DNA of 64,000 nt from Morella rubra. Taxonomy: Eukaryota > Streptophyta > Magnoliopsida > Fagales > Myricaceae. The stretch spans positions 15,452,446 to 15,516,445 of the forward strand of contig CM025850.1 in assembly GCA_003952965.2 (NCBI GenBank). The letters are read 5' to 3'. Of the stretch, positions 49,000-60,420 are shown piece after piece. Within the stretch, counting starts at the first letter, position 1. Each line of letters opens with the position of its first letter. The position numbers and the translations under genes are program-made. The notes below the pieces were generated by a model, which was not told where the DNA came from, did no database searches, and worked only from the letters and a program-made list of their open reading frames with translations.

Positions 49000-51425
49000 T
49001 GACAATTGCATCCTACGTTTTTGCATCTTCTGAAAATGTTGCAAAATGGTTTCGTTCTCAATAGTTTTAAAAACTTCTCTCGATGTATACTACCATGCTA
49101 TCATTCATCCAGTCATCTCCATCCTATTACGCAAATCACTCTTAATAATCTTCATCGCAGAAAATACTCTCTCAACGGTTGCAGTCGCAACTGGTAAGAC
49201 CAATGCCAACTCAATAAGTCGATAAACCAATGGAAATAGAATATTCTTTTTTGTCTCAACCATCTTCATAGCAAGACCTCCAATATCTTGAAGCTCAGAA
49301 AAATCATCATTGCTTCTAACATCTAATGTAGGTTTAAGCTGATCTCTAAGTATAAAGATCAATTACTGAGAAATCTTCTGGATAAAGCTCAGCAAGACGA
49401 CGTAACTTAGTATGATCAAATGCTGAGAATGAGTTTTTTGGATCAAGACATGCTATGCAAAGAAGTAACTTCGTATTTGCTTCTGTGAAACGATTATCCA
49501 TCTCCTGAATGATCAAATCAATAACTGGCAAAACACTTCCACACGAAAATGATGCAAATAAGTAATTGTTTGCCCTCCACGCCTCGAACGACTACGAGTT
49601 GGTATAATGTCTTCCATATTGGCACACTAATAGAATTATCCACACAAAAAGTTTTGACTTCTTCCAAAAATTCATCCCATTCATCTCCCTCAAATCTTGC
49701 AACTGTTCTTCACAACTCCAACCAAACCATAGCATTAACAATGTCTTGATCCTTTCGTTGTAAGGCTGTGACAATTCATTTGTAATTCCCATTATATTCT
49801 TCAACAATGCATAGTGAATACAAACTCAAAATTTCCATCTTATCCATTAAACTCATAGCCATGGATCTTTGTTCTGAGAGAGTACCATCCTCTTTTATGT
49901 GTTCAAGCACTTCCAATACTGATGACCACATACTGAAGAGACGGATTATTGTAATGTGGTATGAACCCCAACGAGTATCACCTACAATATTATGGAATTA
50001 AAAACTATAAACAAAAAAAAAAAAACTAAATAGTCTAAATATTATAATGAAATATAGTAATCACCTGGTCGTGCGAGACTGGTTTCTTGATTTTTGCCCC
50101 TTCCACTAGAAATCTCTCCATTCTCCAACTGCTCCACTATCTTCTCATGTTGACTTTGCCGAAGAATATCTTTCCTTTTACAAGAAGCTCCACCATATTT
50201 ACAATCATAGAAGTATAATTAAAAAAATCACCAACTTGTAAGTTATTCTTTGCAATAGCTACAATAGCCAATTGAAGTTGGTGAGCAAAACAATGGATAT
50301 AGAAGCAGAAGGATTCTCCCTCAAAATGAGCGACTTCAACCCATTGAACTCGCCTCGCATGTTTGATGCCCCATCATACCCTTGACCTCTCAATCTGGAT
50401 ATTGATAACCCGTGTCTTGCAAACAATTTGTCTATAGCATTTTTCAAAGATTTGAGCAAGTGTCAGAACATGTTCCACACCAAGAAACCTTTCAATCACC
50501 TGTCCATTTGTTCACATATCTCAAAACCACTGCCATTTGCTCCTTCACTGAATTATCTCGAGACTCATCAACCATAAGAGAAAAAATCCATCCCCAATTT
50601 CTTTAATGATGGCAAGTGTGGTCAGCTGCACAAGCATTCACTATTTCCTTCTGAATATTTGGAGAAGTCATTTGGTTGTTTCCAGGAGCATTAGAGTTAA
50701 TTGTCTTAGCAACCTTTTTTCACGTAAGCTGTACATTCAAAAGCTCAAGAAAATTGCCCTTCCTCATTGAACTCTCGACTCATCATGACCACGAAAAGCT
50801 AATCCTTGCCCCAAAAGATAACGAATGCATCTAAAACTGCTGTTAAACGAATGCGATAAGCATTCTCTTGATCGTGCCCATGTGCGGATAACATGTGCGA
50901 CACACTTTGTCGCTGATTTTCAAGTGCTTCACATTGTCTTCTAGCTTCATTGTGAGCACTATCATGTCACCAACATGTTCATTAAAAACTTCCACGCCTT
51001 TTTCCAATTGCTAAATCCCTAGATATAAACACATCTCCCCCGGATTCTCCTTTAGGTTGCCTAAATAGATAACACCACAAACAATAAGCCTCATCCTTTG
51101 ATACACTATATTCTAACCATTAAAATCTTTAAACCATACCTCCCTAAAACCCTCATTTCCTTCCCATATTGCTTCTTGGGAAAATCATGGCCACGAGGTT
51201 GAAAAGGACCTTTGATCAAGTACTCTCTACGGACTTGATCCTAATCCCAACATCATATTCTTCAATAGGTTTACGTAACCCTGGGTCAGCAAATAATATC
51301 ATCCGAACTAAACAAATGCGAGGTCTTTTTGAACTAAATCCTTTCAGAATTAGTAGCCACGTTAGGAGTATTAGACGACTCCATGCTGTGTGGCTTTTTT
51401 TTTTTTTTATCACAAACTTATCCAT
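49000..51425 (-). pseudogene. hAT transposase (TTF-type zinc finger / hAT dimerisation), broken
   Basis: Reading downward: an N-terminal start MDKFVIKKKK and DPGLRKPIEEYDVG (51425-51216), the catalytic-region motif GQGYDGASNMRGEFNG (about 50400-50330), CLDPKNSFSAFD (about 49450), and the hAT C-terminal dimerisation region with LPVATATVERVFSAMK (about 49205-49155). It ends near 49010 after a VVYIERS-type stretch in another frame. The order matches TTF-type/ZMYM1-like plant hAT transposases. The frame changes several times, for example after NRMEM near 49110, and there are in-frame stops, so no full protein is encoded. Confidence 0.85.
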
Positions 51426-52434
51426 TATTTAAACAAAATAAAACAAAATGAAGACAATTAATCAGTTGGCAACATGTGATACTCTAAAAGAGGAAAAGAA
51501 TAAATGTAAAAGTACAATAAACATAAACATAACTATAGTACCAAACCGAAACATAAAACATTTTGATTCAAAAATATTAAATTTAGATATTCACAATGGA
51601 TCACAACTAAAAATTCAAATTCCAATCTAATTAATTCAAATTCAAATTCAAATTCCAATCTAATTACATTGCATTCAATTGACATTACAATCAAATTAAT
51701 TAAAAATGATACTACCAAAAATTAAAAATGTTGGCCAACTAATAGTTTTAGATGTGATCATCTTAAATTTTAACTACATCCACATTAGAATTTAGCATAA
51801 GTTAGCCATTTCTATATATGTTTTAGAGTTTAAGGGGATTGAAAATATGAAAATAAAAATAATTTTTGAAAAACAAAAAAATGAAAACATAACCTGAAAT
51901 TCAAAATAAACAATTTCACAAACCAATTCAAATAAACAGTTTCACAAATCACATATATCCAAATTCCAAACCAATTCAATCTCATCCTCCAACAATTTCA
52001 CAAACCACAAATATCCAAACCAATCAATCCCATCCTCCAACAATTTCACAAACCACAAATATCCAAACCAATTCAATTCCATCCTCCAACTGTCCAACAA
52101 TTTCACAAATCACAAAATTCCAAACCCTAAAGCATTTTTAGCATACTAAATAAATGAATTTTTCTAACTGAATTGTAGAGAGAGAATCTTGGAATAGAGA
52201 GACATACTAGGGGTCCAACAATTTGCAATTTCTCGGACAAAATCTCGAGTATCTTGCAAAAATTGAAACTGTCAAAAATCAAAATAATGAGATTGAAAGA
52301 GAGGCAGAGAGCTGAGAGTCAAGAGAAAGAGAGGCAGAGAGCGAGAGTTGAGAGTTGAGAGAGAAAGAGAGAGGCAGAGAGCAAAAGAGAGACTGAGAGG
52401 GAAAGAGAGCCTTACTGGTTACTAGCAGGGTGTG

Positions 52435-52437
<3 letters not shown>

Positions 52438-52466
<29 letters not shown>
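52438..52466. repeat. GA microsatellite inside the hAT element
   Basis: About 14 GA units within a longer purine-rich region of the transposon. It produces a false Ser/Leu-rich open frame on the minus strand, which is not a gene. Confidence 0.8.
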
Positions 52467-52468
<2 letters not shown>

Positions 52469-53116
52469 GAGAATTCAAGTGAAGGGGGCACGGGCAACGA
52501 CTGGTGCAGTGGTGCGGCAGTGGGCAACGTGTGAAGCCTGAACGTGTGAGAAGCGAGAGAGAGAGGGAGAGAAAATTCGAAGAGAGAGAAAGAGGGATAA
52601 ACGTGTGAGAAGAGAGAGAGAGGGAGAAAGGAAGGAGTTTTTTCAAAACAGGGTGAAACGCATTGTTTCTCCCTATTTTGATTTTTTTTTTTAAGGCAGA
52701 GAGTGAAACGATGCCGTTTCACCCTCTGCATATTAAAAAATAGAGGGCCAGGCCCAAGCCCTTTGGTATGTAGAACGGCTTGGGCCTATGAGGATCGGGC
52801 CCAGGCCAACTTATGAAAAAAAAAATTACATGTAGTTTTTTTTTAGGCAGTGCAATGAGTGGCGGCCGTCTTGAATCTGCCACTGCTGAAAGTGGTCTGT
52901 GTCAATTGGGCTCATGACGTGAGGAGCTATAACCTTGTCTCATATGGCCTAAGATTAATTTTTCTATCCTTGAGAACTCTTATATATGGTGTAACCCCTT
53001 CAGCTTTTATAATCTGAAAAAAACAATGTCAACAGTTGGTTTTAGAACCATAGACGGATAAATGCTTTTAATCCAAAATTCTCTACCAAAATTCCACACT
53101 AGTTGTTCCAGTCGGG

Positions 53117-53250
53117 AGACCACCAAGAAGATTTTCGAGTTCTAAAATTTTGTTGTGTTTTTTAAATAAGTTTTTCTTTTTGGGAGATCCCCAAGAAGAT
53201 TTTCGAGTTCTATTTTTTTTTTTTTGTGTTTTTTAAGTAAGTTTTCTTTT
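53117..53250 (+). repeat. tandem duplication, about 65-bp unit
   Basis: Two units each contain GGGAGA, then CCAAGAAGATTTTCGAGTTC and a GTGTTTTTTAA(A/G)TAAGTTTT block. The second unit is expanded by a T run. Confidence 0.65.
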
Positions 53251-53644
53251 TATAATGAGGTTTAGATTATTTTCATTTATGTCTTCATTTACTAAGTAGA
53301 TTTCAATTTAAAATGTTGGAGGCTTTTCCAATAAATATTATTTAAATTTAAAATAGCATCATTCGTTTGTTCGTGTGATCTCAATTCTTTATTTATTATT
53401 ATTATTATTTTTTTTCTGGAGATATAGGATAGACTATTAACATATTATGCATAATTTCTAATGCGTTAGAACCTACACTCATAAGAAAACACGCTGATCA
53501 AGAGAGATATTTTTGAAAGAAAACTAAAAATTACTACATAGGTTTTTACTCACTAAAAAGTAATTGTCTGGATTTCTAAAAAAATACAAAACACTGTCTT
53601 TTTTTTTTCTTTTTCTAAGCAAACAGGGAATGAACTTAGACAAA

Positions 53645-53986
53645 TCAGCCACCCCACTCTAAATCCTTACAAGTAAGGATAGCAGGGGGCACATCCATAC
53701 TAAGAAAATCTCCAATGCTCCCAGAGAGCAAACCCCATTTAGCCACATTATGAGCCAACATATTGGCAGTACGTGGGAGCCAATTAAGCTGCCATAAATT
53801 GTGTTGAGATAACAGCTGCTGCACAGTTGTGATCTCCCCTTCAATAAGCCAATCGGGTGTAGCCTGCTGGTCCTTAATCTGCCGAACCACTTCAACTTCA
53901 AGAGAGTCTCCTTCTAACATAATGCTGCGCCGCTCATAATCTGCTGCCAAGTCACATGCCATACGAACTGCTCGCGCACCTGCCAT
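53645..53986 (-). pseudogene. RNase H-like tail of a LINE-type retroelement
   Basis: A 113-codon frame with the plant RVT_3-type RNase H pattern: MACDLAADYER, then IMLEGDSLEVV-like (EGDSLEVEVV), PDWLIEGEI, and a C-terminal LNWLPRTANMLAHNVAKWG. This domain is found at the C-terminal end of many plant L1-type LINE polyproteins and in small stand-alone genes derived from them. No reverse transcriptase is present upstream, and the homology stops at the short tandem repeat at 53976-54029, so it is a fragment. It could be a single exon of a host RNase H-domain gene, but no partner exon is seen. Confidence 0.65.
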
Positions 53987-54029
53987 GCGTCATAATAACT
54001 AATGGTGCACCTGCCATGCGTCATAATAA
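53976..54029 (+). repeat. 23-bp direct repeat, spaced by 8 bp
   Basis: GCACCTGCCATGCGTCATAA plus TAA occurs at 53976-53998 and 54007-54029. It sits at the truncated edge of the LINE-like fragment. Confidence 0.8.
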
Positions 54030-54943
54030 GCCGAGGCAGGTGTATTTTTTTTTTAAATCATAATTTCTCCTTTATATAAAGTCTCTTTATGTATCAATTT
54101 ATCCAGCGGAAAGTAGATATATATAAGCTCACTAACATTGCTGAGGAGATTTGTAACGGTTAAAACGGCCAATAATTACTCTTTTGTAACAGTTGAAACG
54201 ATCATCTATTAGGGACATTATTAGAGAAATGCTATGCAGAAGAGCAGTGCATATTATCCGAAGTAATATTCCCATTGGAATTCCATCACAATTCAATCTA
54301 TACCAGTGCAACTAATTGATCAATTCGACCATCTTTGAGCATATTCCTTGCTTTGTAGAATGTAGTTCCATCGGCACACTGATTCACCAGATAGATGCTC
54401 AACTACTCAAGACAGTAAAAGTTCTACTACTATTGATGAAGCTAAAATTAACCGGCCTTTAATAAAGTCTACTGGGCAAGGGCCCGAGGGAGTTAGATCA
54501 GAGAACTAGCACTTGGAATGAATTAAAAGATTGAGCAGCACATTTCTTCTTTCTACAAGCAAAAAAAAAATTTCTAAAACACAGATCTTGTAGAGGATAT
54601 CTATGATGTTTTTATTAGTTGTCATCTTTCTATCTCTGTTGTTCTTAAAAATTACTTAGAAAAGAAGAGCTTACCTTCCTTCTTCTTTCTTCTTTCTTAT
54701 ATCTCCCTTTCTTTTCGTAGGTTTTTCATTGGCCTCATTTTTTCTCTCTTCATTGTGGGGAAAACGACAGTGACATCCCGACCTTTCCTTGTTCCACATT
54801 TATTAAGTATACCGATATTACCCCCCATGTTAGTGTCTTGGTCAGATAATAAGATAATTATTTATCCCTGCAAGCAAACTCTTCCGACAACTCTGATGTG
54901 ACCCGCCATAAAGAGGATTGTTTCCCTTCCATTCTTATTAGCG

Positions 54944-54956
54944 CCCCCCCCCCCCC
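54944..54956 (+). repeat. run of 13 C followed by GGGG
   Basis: An uninterrupted C tract in AT-rich DNA. A possible polymorphic or artefactual homopolymer. Confidence 0.7.
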
Positions 54957-55479
54957 GGGGATGAGGACCTGTTCATGTCAACATGGGCCACAACCCGTCA
55001 CCAGTCTTTTTGTGTTCAAATTATCCCTTCTTGGGCTGGGCCTCTGTAATAGTAATTTTTCTAGAAAAGCCTACCCTATCAACCGTAGTCACTAAAAGTT
55101 TCAGTCTTTGGAAATAGCCAGATGCTAAGGTTGAGAAGTAATATAATCGGGCTCAGTTATTCTAAAGTAACTTTCTACCCTTCCAAAAGTGCAGTTATTT
55201 TCAAGCATTATGATACGAAAAAAAAAAGGACTTTTTTCATATGTACGGTTGCTACTGACTAGATGGTTTTTCCCTGACAAAATAATACATAGGAGTCGCA
55301 AACTATTGTGTGTTCCTGGTACAATACAATGCTAACACAGAATAAGATTGAGTCCAGCACACAAGTCATTTTAATTGAAGGCACTAACAAAAGGCTAGTC
55401 GAAGAAAAATTCTCCATAGTCGTACACACCATAGTCGGAGAATTCGCTGTCCCCAGAGAATTCATAATACCCATAATCA

Positions 55480-58472
55480 TCAGACAACCGAGAACCCAGA
55501 TGGGTAGTCATCATCAAAAGATCCACTATCATGAATTTCGGCATCAAACTCATAGTCAGAAGTGGAATCACATGGAGACCGCAAGTGTTTGATACTGTCC
55601 GCACATCTTCTTCCCAAATCCCCTGTCAGAGTGACATTAAAACACTGGCGCAGGTCAAGTGATTCAATTTTAGGACAACCACCAAGTATGGCCAGCAAGC
55701 CATCATTAGTCAGCTTATTTCCGAAAAGCTGGAGGTGGCGTAATTCAGGCATGCTCTCTGCAATAGCAAGTGCATCCTCATCACACTCTATGCGAGGTCG
55801 TCTGTAGCCCTGGTTGTTATATTTGAGTGATTTCAAAAGAGGACAACAGCGACCCACAACTTCCAGAGGTTCTTTTGACAATGAACAGTAGGAAATGTCA
55901 AGCTCCTCCAATAATGGAAGCTTCTCAGCTGCTTCGCTCAATCCCTCATCTGAAATGCTGTTGCAACTTACAAGTCGAAGGCATCTCAGCTGGCTTGAAC
56001 TATTAAAATGCAACAAACAAGACGTGGCAGTTACAGTTCATATTAGTACCGTCAGTATCTGTGGAAATTCATGGACCTATAAATGAGTGTAGGCTCATAT
56101 ATTTGACAAGCTTTTAAAGAAAGAAGCTTTCTTTAATAAAGGGTAACTATAACTTATCTATTAAGAAAATACAGGCCAACTACACAATTTGCCCCGTGAC
56201 ACAATATTAGATAAGCCACTACTGCACCAATTATATAGCTAGTTAAAACAGCCCAAGGGGTAAATAATCACATAAGAGATCTGTGATTTGAACAAGCAGA
56301 GGAGAACCCAAACTTACTGATCCTTGAACAATTGCCATTTTCAATGCAAATGTAGGTTGAACAGTCAGTTGGACAAAGAACAACGGCAAACTGTCGGTGA
56401 ACTAAATCTATTTACTTCATCAATTGGTTCATCCATGGTATAGCAATAAACCACTCATGTTCACAAGATTGACAAAGCAGATGGAAACGAGCCCCCATCC
56501 AAAACCCCGACCTCTCCTGCCCCCCAAACCAAGTGTGGAAATTCTTTTCAAAAGAATTTTTACTTCAAGAGGCAGAAATTGGACAAAAGATGGCACACAG
56601 TTAGTGCGTAACATTTTTGGTTCATATACAGACATCAAAGACTAATGACTATGCATATATATCAAGGAGGCGACATCTTAGCTTAAATCGCTGGAATTGG
56701 ATCATCTGCAGGAGTTTGCTGATTGCATACAAGTAGATATTAACTAAAGCTCTCTCCCTTTCTTTGTCTGTATAAATAAAACAGAATGATACACAAATTA
56801 TCCAAGACAAACCTGCATGACCGCACCTGATCAATTCTTTCTCAACAAAACAAAGCACATTAATGGAGCTGTGGATCCTGAACAATATAATTTGTAGATT
56901 TCATCAAACACACTTCAAACCATTTTTCAGAAGTATGTTCCACCATTTACGAATCTGGCTTCTTTCGTAGGAATGTTTTGAGTTGAACACATGATTGGCT
57001 TAAATATTACAATAACCTTTGATGATCATTAATGCCACATCCTAGTCCAGTCAATCTTTCTTTTTTTGTTGCCTAACTGGCTCTTGGCTAGCAGGAAGGG
57101 CCCACATGCAACACCTTACACTGCAACCTAAGAAACATTAACTAGGTGAGAGCATAACCCCTAACAATCACAAACTGTTTCATAAAGTGATTTTGATATT
57201 CTTACATTCGAAGAGACGGCAAGAAGATGTCATCCAATAAAAAAGTTTGCATCTTAAGCTGAAGATGAAGAATGTGTTAGGTAAAATTTCACTTTGATAC
57301 AAGCAGTCCTACTGTGTGTTTTTGCTTTTGTTATGGGCTAACGTTTTGTTACCTAGATAAAACTTTGGGATTTTGGTAATAGCCACAGAGGCCACAAAAA
57401 CTAGACAAGAGTAAAAGCGGATGTCAAAAATTTGAGAAATCCATGTTGGTTATCGCCAAGATAAATATCAATAGTGTATGTTAACAGCTACAATGTTATG
57501 GAACCTTTGATACAAGTAAAAAAACTTGTGAATGCCGGTAATAGAATACTGCTGAAAATAGCAAGATTACACCAAATAGGGTACAGTAATTGAAGAAACC
57601 CATGTGGTGGACTGACGAAAGAAACATAGACCGAGTACATAAGGACCTGCAATGGTGAAGAATGTATATGTGCTTGATTCGATGAGCTTACAAGTAATGG
57701 TGGAGCTAGTAGTTAATCTTTGGGGAGACAACTAATGTTATGATTTTACCTATTTTATGTATCTATCTTTCTATACACATGAACAAAAATTCTAGGTATT
57801 TAGACATAAAAAAAATAAGTCTACATATTAGGTATCTATACATAAGGATAACTTAAGATGTAAGCGACAAAGCATTTCGTAAATTGTAAGGTGTATAAAA
57901 AAAATATTTATCAAAACTGTAAATTAGCCACATTAATATTCGAGTTTGAATAAAAGCGAAAAAAATTCCATACAAAATTTCACCCAATATTATAATTTTC
58001 CCAAAAGGCCATCAATATTACAGCAAATGAAAATCACACGCAGAAATCAATAACACATGGACAAAAAACATAAACATAAACCAAATAAAGTTTTTAAAAA
58101 GTAAAACTACAATTAGAAAGGAATAAACAATAAAACAAGTACAATAAATTACCTCTCAGTGATGTACTTGAGGAGTTCGTCGGTACCAAAGTACTCAATG
58201 TTGATATCAGCCAACTCGCCGCCGCTGCGATCGACGGCGTGCTGGCACATCTTCTCGAGCTCATACGGCAAGTCCCCGAGGTTGCGCATGTCGACGGCGC
58301 GCCACATAGACGGGTCCTTGCAGATGTTGCGCCACAGGAAGCACACTTTCTGCGCGCTAGTCAGGATCTCGATGGCGCCGAGCTTCAGGAGGATCGATGC
58401 CGTTACGTCCCGTGGGAGCTCCAGCCAATTCCGGAGGTCGCCAGGGGGGTGAGCAGGAGAAGGGTCCATCAT
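55480..58472 (-). CDS. F-box/LRR protein, SKIP19/FBL23-like, copy C, acidic tail lost
   Basis: Exon 1 is 58472-58153 and exon 2 is 55999-55480, phase 2, with a 2.15-kb GT..AG intron; 279 residues. Two ATG codons are adjacent at the start (58472 and 58469); the second matches copies A and B. F-box and LRR parts are conserved (LEELDISYCSLSKEPLEVVG, LRHLQLFGNKLTNDGL). Compared with copy A, an extra G near 55488 (TCGGTTG for TCGTTG) changes the frame, so the protein stops after DYPSGFSVV. The remaining acidic tail, including LSDDYGYYEFSGDSEFSDYG, is still legible in the next frame down to 55395. The core could still bind SKP1 and substrate; only the tail is lost. The loop after the F-box is shorter (GDLPYELEKM). 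The last of three tandem copies, most similar to A in its intron. Confidence 0.85.
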
Positions 58473-59029
58473 GAATTTTCTCGGAAGTACGTTCGGATTT
58501 CCCGGAAAATCTTCAAGTCACGGGAGGCAGTGCATGATCCGAAGTGGGTTCAGGGTTCCGGCCGTGTGTTCAGGGGCAGAAACTCCCAAAATGGAATCGA
58601 AATTGAAAATTGAGATTAAAAATCTTTTTCATCTATGGCCGAGTAAAGTGCGTTGAATGCTTGGCTTTAGAAATAGTCCTTTTTTCTTTTCTTTTCGTGA
58701 TAAAGATCTCTTTTCGTCGAATATTTTAAATACATTTTGATGGACTCATCCGTACATTAGATAGTTTGATACTGGATACCAAAAATATTTAGTTTTACAG
58801 AAATTTTTTTAAAAAACAAAAACTTTCGTAACTAAATAATAAAATCTCAAAAATTTCATACAAATTCTAATATATTTTTACATAAATTTCAATATATTTT
58901 TATAAAAAAATTTATATTAATTTTTTCCTCCTTAATTTTAAAAAACTCCCTTACTTTTTCATTAAAAAATTTCATTAAATGTTCTCTTATTAAAATTTAT
59001 TAAACTCCAATAAAAATAATTTCCTGCTG

Positions 59030-59956
59030 CATATTTGCCTCCAAAGTTTGTTGACAGGTACTGAAGGATTCAACTTCTCCTTCCGAACGCTCCAAAGGGT
59101 GGGCAAACATGTTTGGCTTTGATACCAAGTTGTTATGTTGCTTAGTTGTGAAACGCATGACGAGTTTATTGATAAGAAGAGAACAAGGACCATCCTTGCG
59201 TGGCTTCCCTATCTTGAATATCTACACACTTCGAAAGGTTCTAAGGTGTGTTTGTTTGTAAAATTTTGGAGAGGTTAAAATTTTAGGGTATTGGATTTGG
59301 TGAAAATGTGAAGAAAGAGATGATTTTTAATATTTATTATAGTTAAAAGTAATGATTTGAAGGAGGAAGAGAGATTATATTGTAATTTTTTATTGTGTTA
59401 AAATTTTAAGAAGTGTAAAATTTTGATGTGCAAATACACCCTATGTCCTCCAATAGTAATTCGTTTTGAGGGGAATCAAGCCTCCTAGATTCAGCGTATG
59501 TTGATAATGACAAAATTGATCGATGATTTTATTAATCTTCAATAGCTCCTTTTATAAAAAAATTACAAGAGACTAGAAAATCAAATGACAATCCTACTAC
59601 GAAAAGATAATAATAATTTAAACGTCCTAAGATAATTATGTGGCTCATTCTAATTCCCTCGCATAGTAATTGCTTGACCCTTTGATCCTTCTTAGACTTC
59701 TTCTTTGCTTTACCTCTTGTTATTCACGTCTTCTAGGATTCGAGTGCCATGCACATATCAAACACTTTCCTATTTTCTTCCTTCCAAAAAGAAGACAATC
59801 GGTTACACTTCGTATTAGTTTACAAATTGATAGGGATAAGGAAAGGCAATAGGCCCATGAACCAAGAAAGGCCAACCATAATCTCAAAGGCCTGACCCAT
59901 CCCAATGAGGGTCAGCCCAAGAATGGGGTTAATGAGTTGTTAAGCTTGGAGAGTAT
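59030..59956 (-). mobile_element. Ty1/copia LTR and leader fragment (block C copy)
   Basis: On the minus strand the LTR runs from about 59956 to 59134. It contains a TATA-like TATAAAAGGAGC and an AATAAAATC signal, and is followed by TGGTATCAAAGCC, a primer-binding-site-like stretch, at about 59134-59115. It matches 41840-42840 in block A. A MITE is inserted at 59245-59441. A fossil fragment; no second LTR seen. Confidence 0.7.
59245..59441. mobile_element. MITE inside the copia fragment of block C
   Basis: It begins GGTGTGTTTGTTTG and ends CAAATACACCC, with TAA before and TAT after. The matching site in block A (about 42057-42075, GGTTCTGAGTCCTCTG) is uninterrupted. It belongs to the same broad PIF/Harbinger-type group as the other MITEs but to a different family from those in block A. 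Confidence 0.8.
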
Positions 59957-59978
59957 CCAGTCAAGGTAAAGCTTGGAG

Positions 59979-60420
59979 AGTATGTCACGTCCCAAACCTT
60001 TGAGGCTAGAGGGTGTCTTACTAACCATAAACCTATAGACTTTTGTTTTAAAAACTTATTTAAACAAATTGCGGAATAAAAAAAAAAATAACTTCAATAA
60101 AACTCTCCAAAGATCAAGGTAAAAATAATTTCTTTAAAACTTTATCAAAACATAAAGACAAATCTAAACATGACTAGATTGACATAGAGTCAAACATTAT
60201 TCTAATAATCTCTCAGCTACCTGCCCATGTGCCATCTAATCCTGACTATCGACATGCTCCTGATCAACATTTGAAAATAAAGAAACAATAGTGGGTGAGT
60301 TCGACAACTTAGTAAGCAAAATCATTATGTTAGTGTGTATCCTATAAGCCACACTGTAATAGTAAGAGACAACATATTTAAAATATGTATCAAAGGATCT
60401 TTTTTAGCAATTATGATTTC
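59979..60420 (+). mobile_element. possible LTR-type repeat starting TGTCACG
   Basis: ATGTCACGTCCCAAACC at about 59978 and GGGTGAGTTCGACAACTTAG at about 60294 are phrases common at the ends of plant gypsy LTR repeats. No coding domain or second copy is present, so the call is tentative. Confidence 0.3.

Larger units (their letters stand above)
48822..52885 (-). mobile_element. hAT transposon with TTF/ZMYM-type transposase, 4064 bp
   Basis: The ends are CAGTGGTGGAGCC at the left and, read on the minus strand, CAGTGGCAGATTC at the right. An exact 8-bp target duplication CTGAAAGT flanks it (48814-48821 and 52886-52893), the length diagnostic of hAT. Coding remnants run on the minus strand from about 51425 to 49000. 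A GA-rich region (52290-52640) lies between the transposase start and the right end. Both ends and the duplication are intact, so insertion is fairly recent, yet the gene is broken. Confidence 0.92.
52894..55250. other. intergenic between hAT element and block C
   Basis: It holds a tandem duplication (53117-53250), a LINE-like RNase H remnant (53645-53986), a small tandem repeat (53976-54029) and a C13 run (54944-54956). No intact gene. Confidence 0.55.

Noticed and set aside
52279-52731. 150-codon Ser/Leu-rich minus-strand frame
   Set aside because: Low-complexity translation of a GA/CT-rich part of the hAT element.
59979-60420. Calling a full gypsy element from the TGTCACG phrase
   Set aside because: No second LTR, primer site or coding domain; kept only as a tentative repeat.
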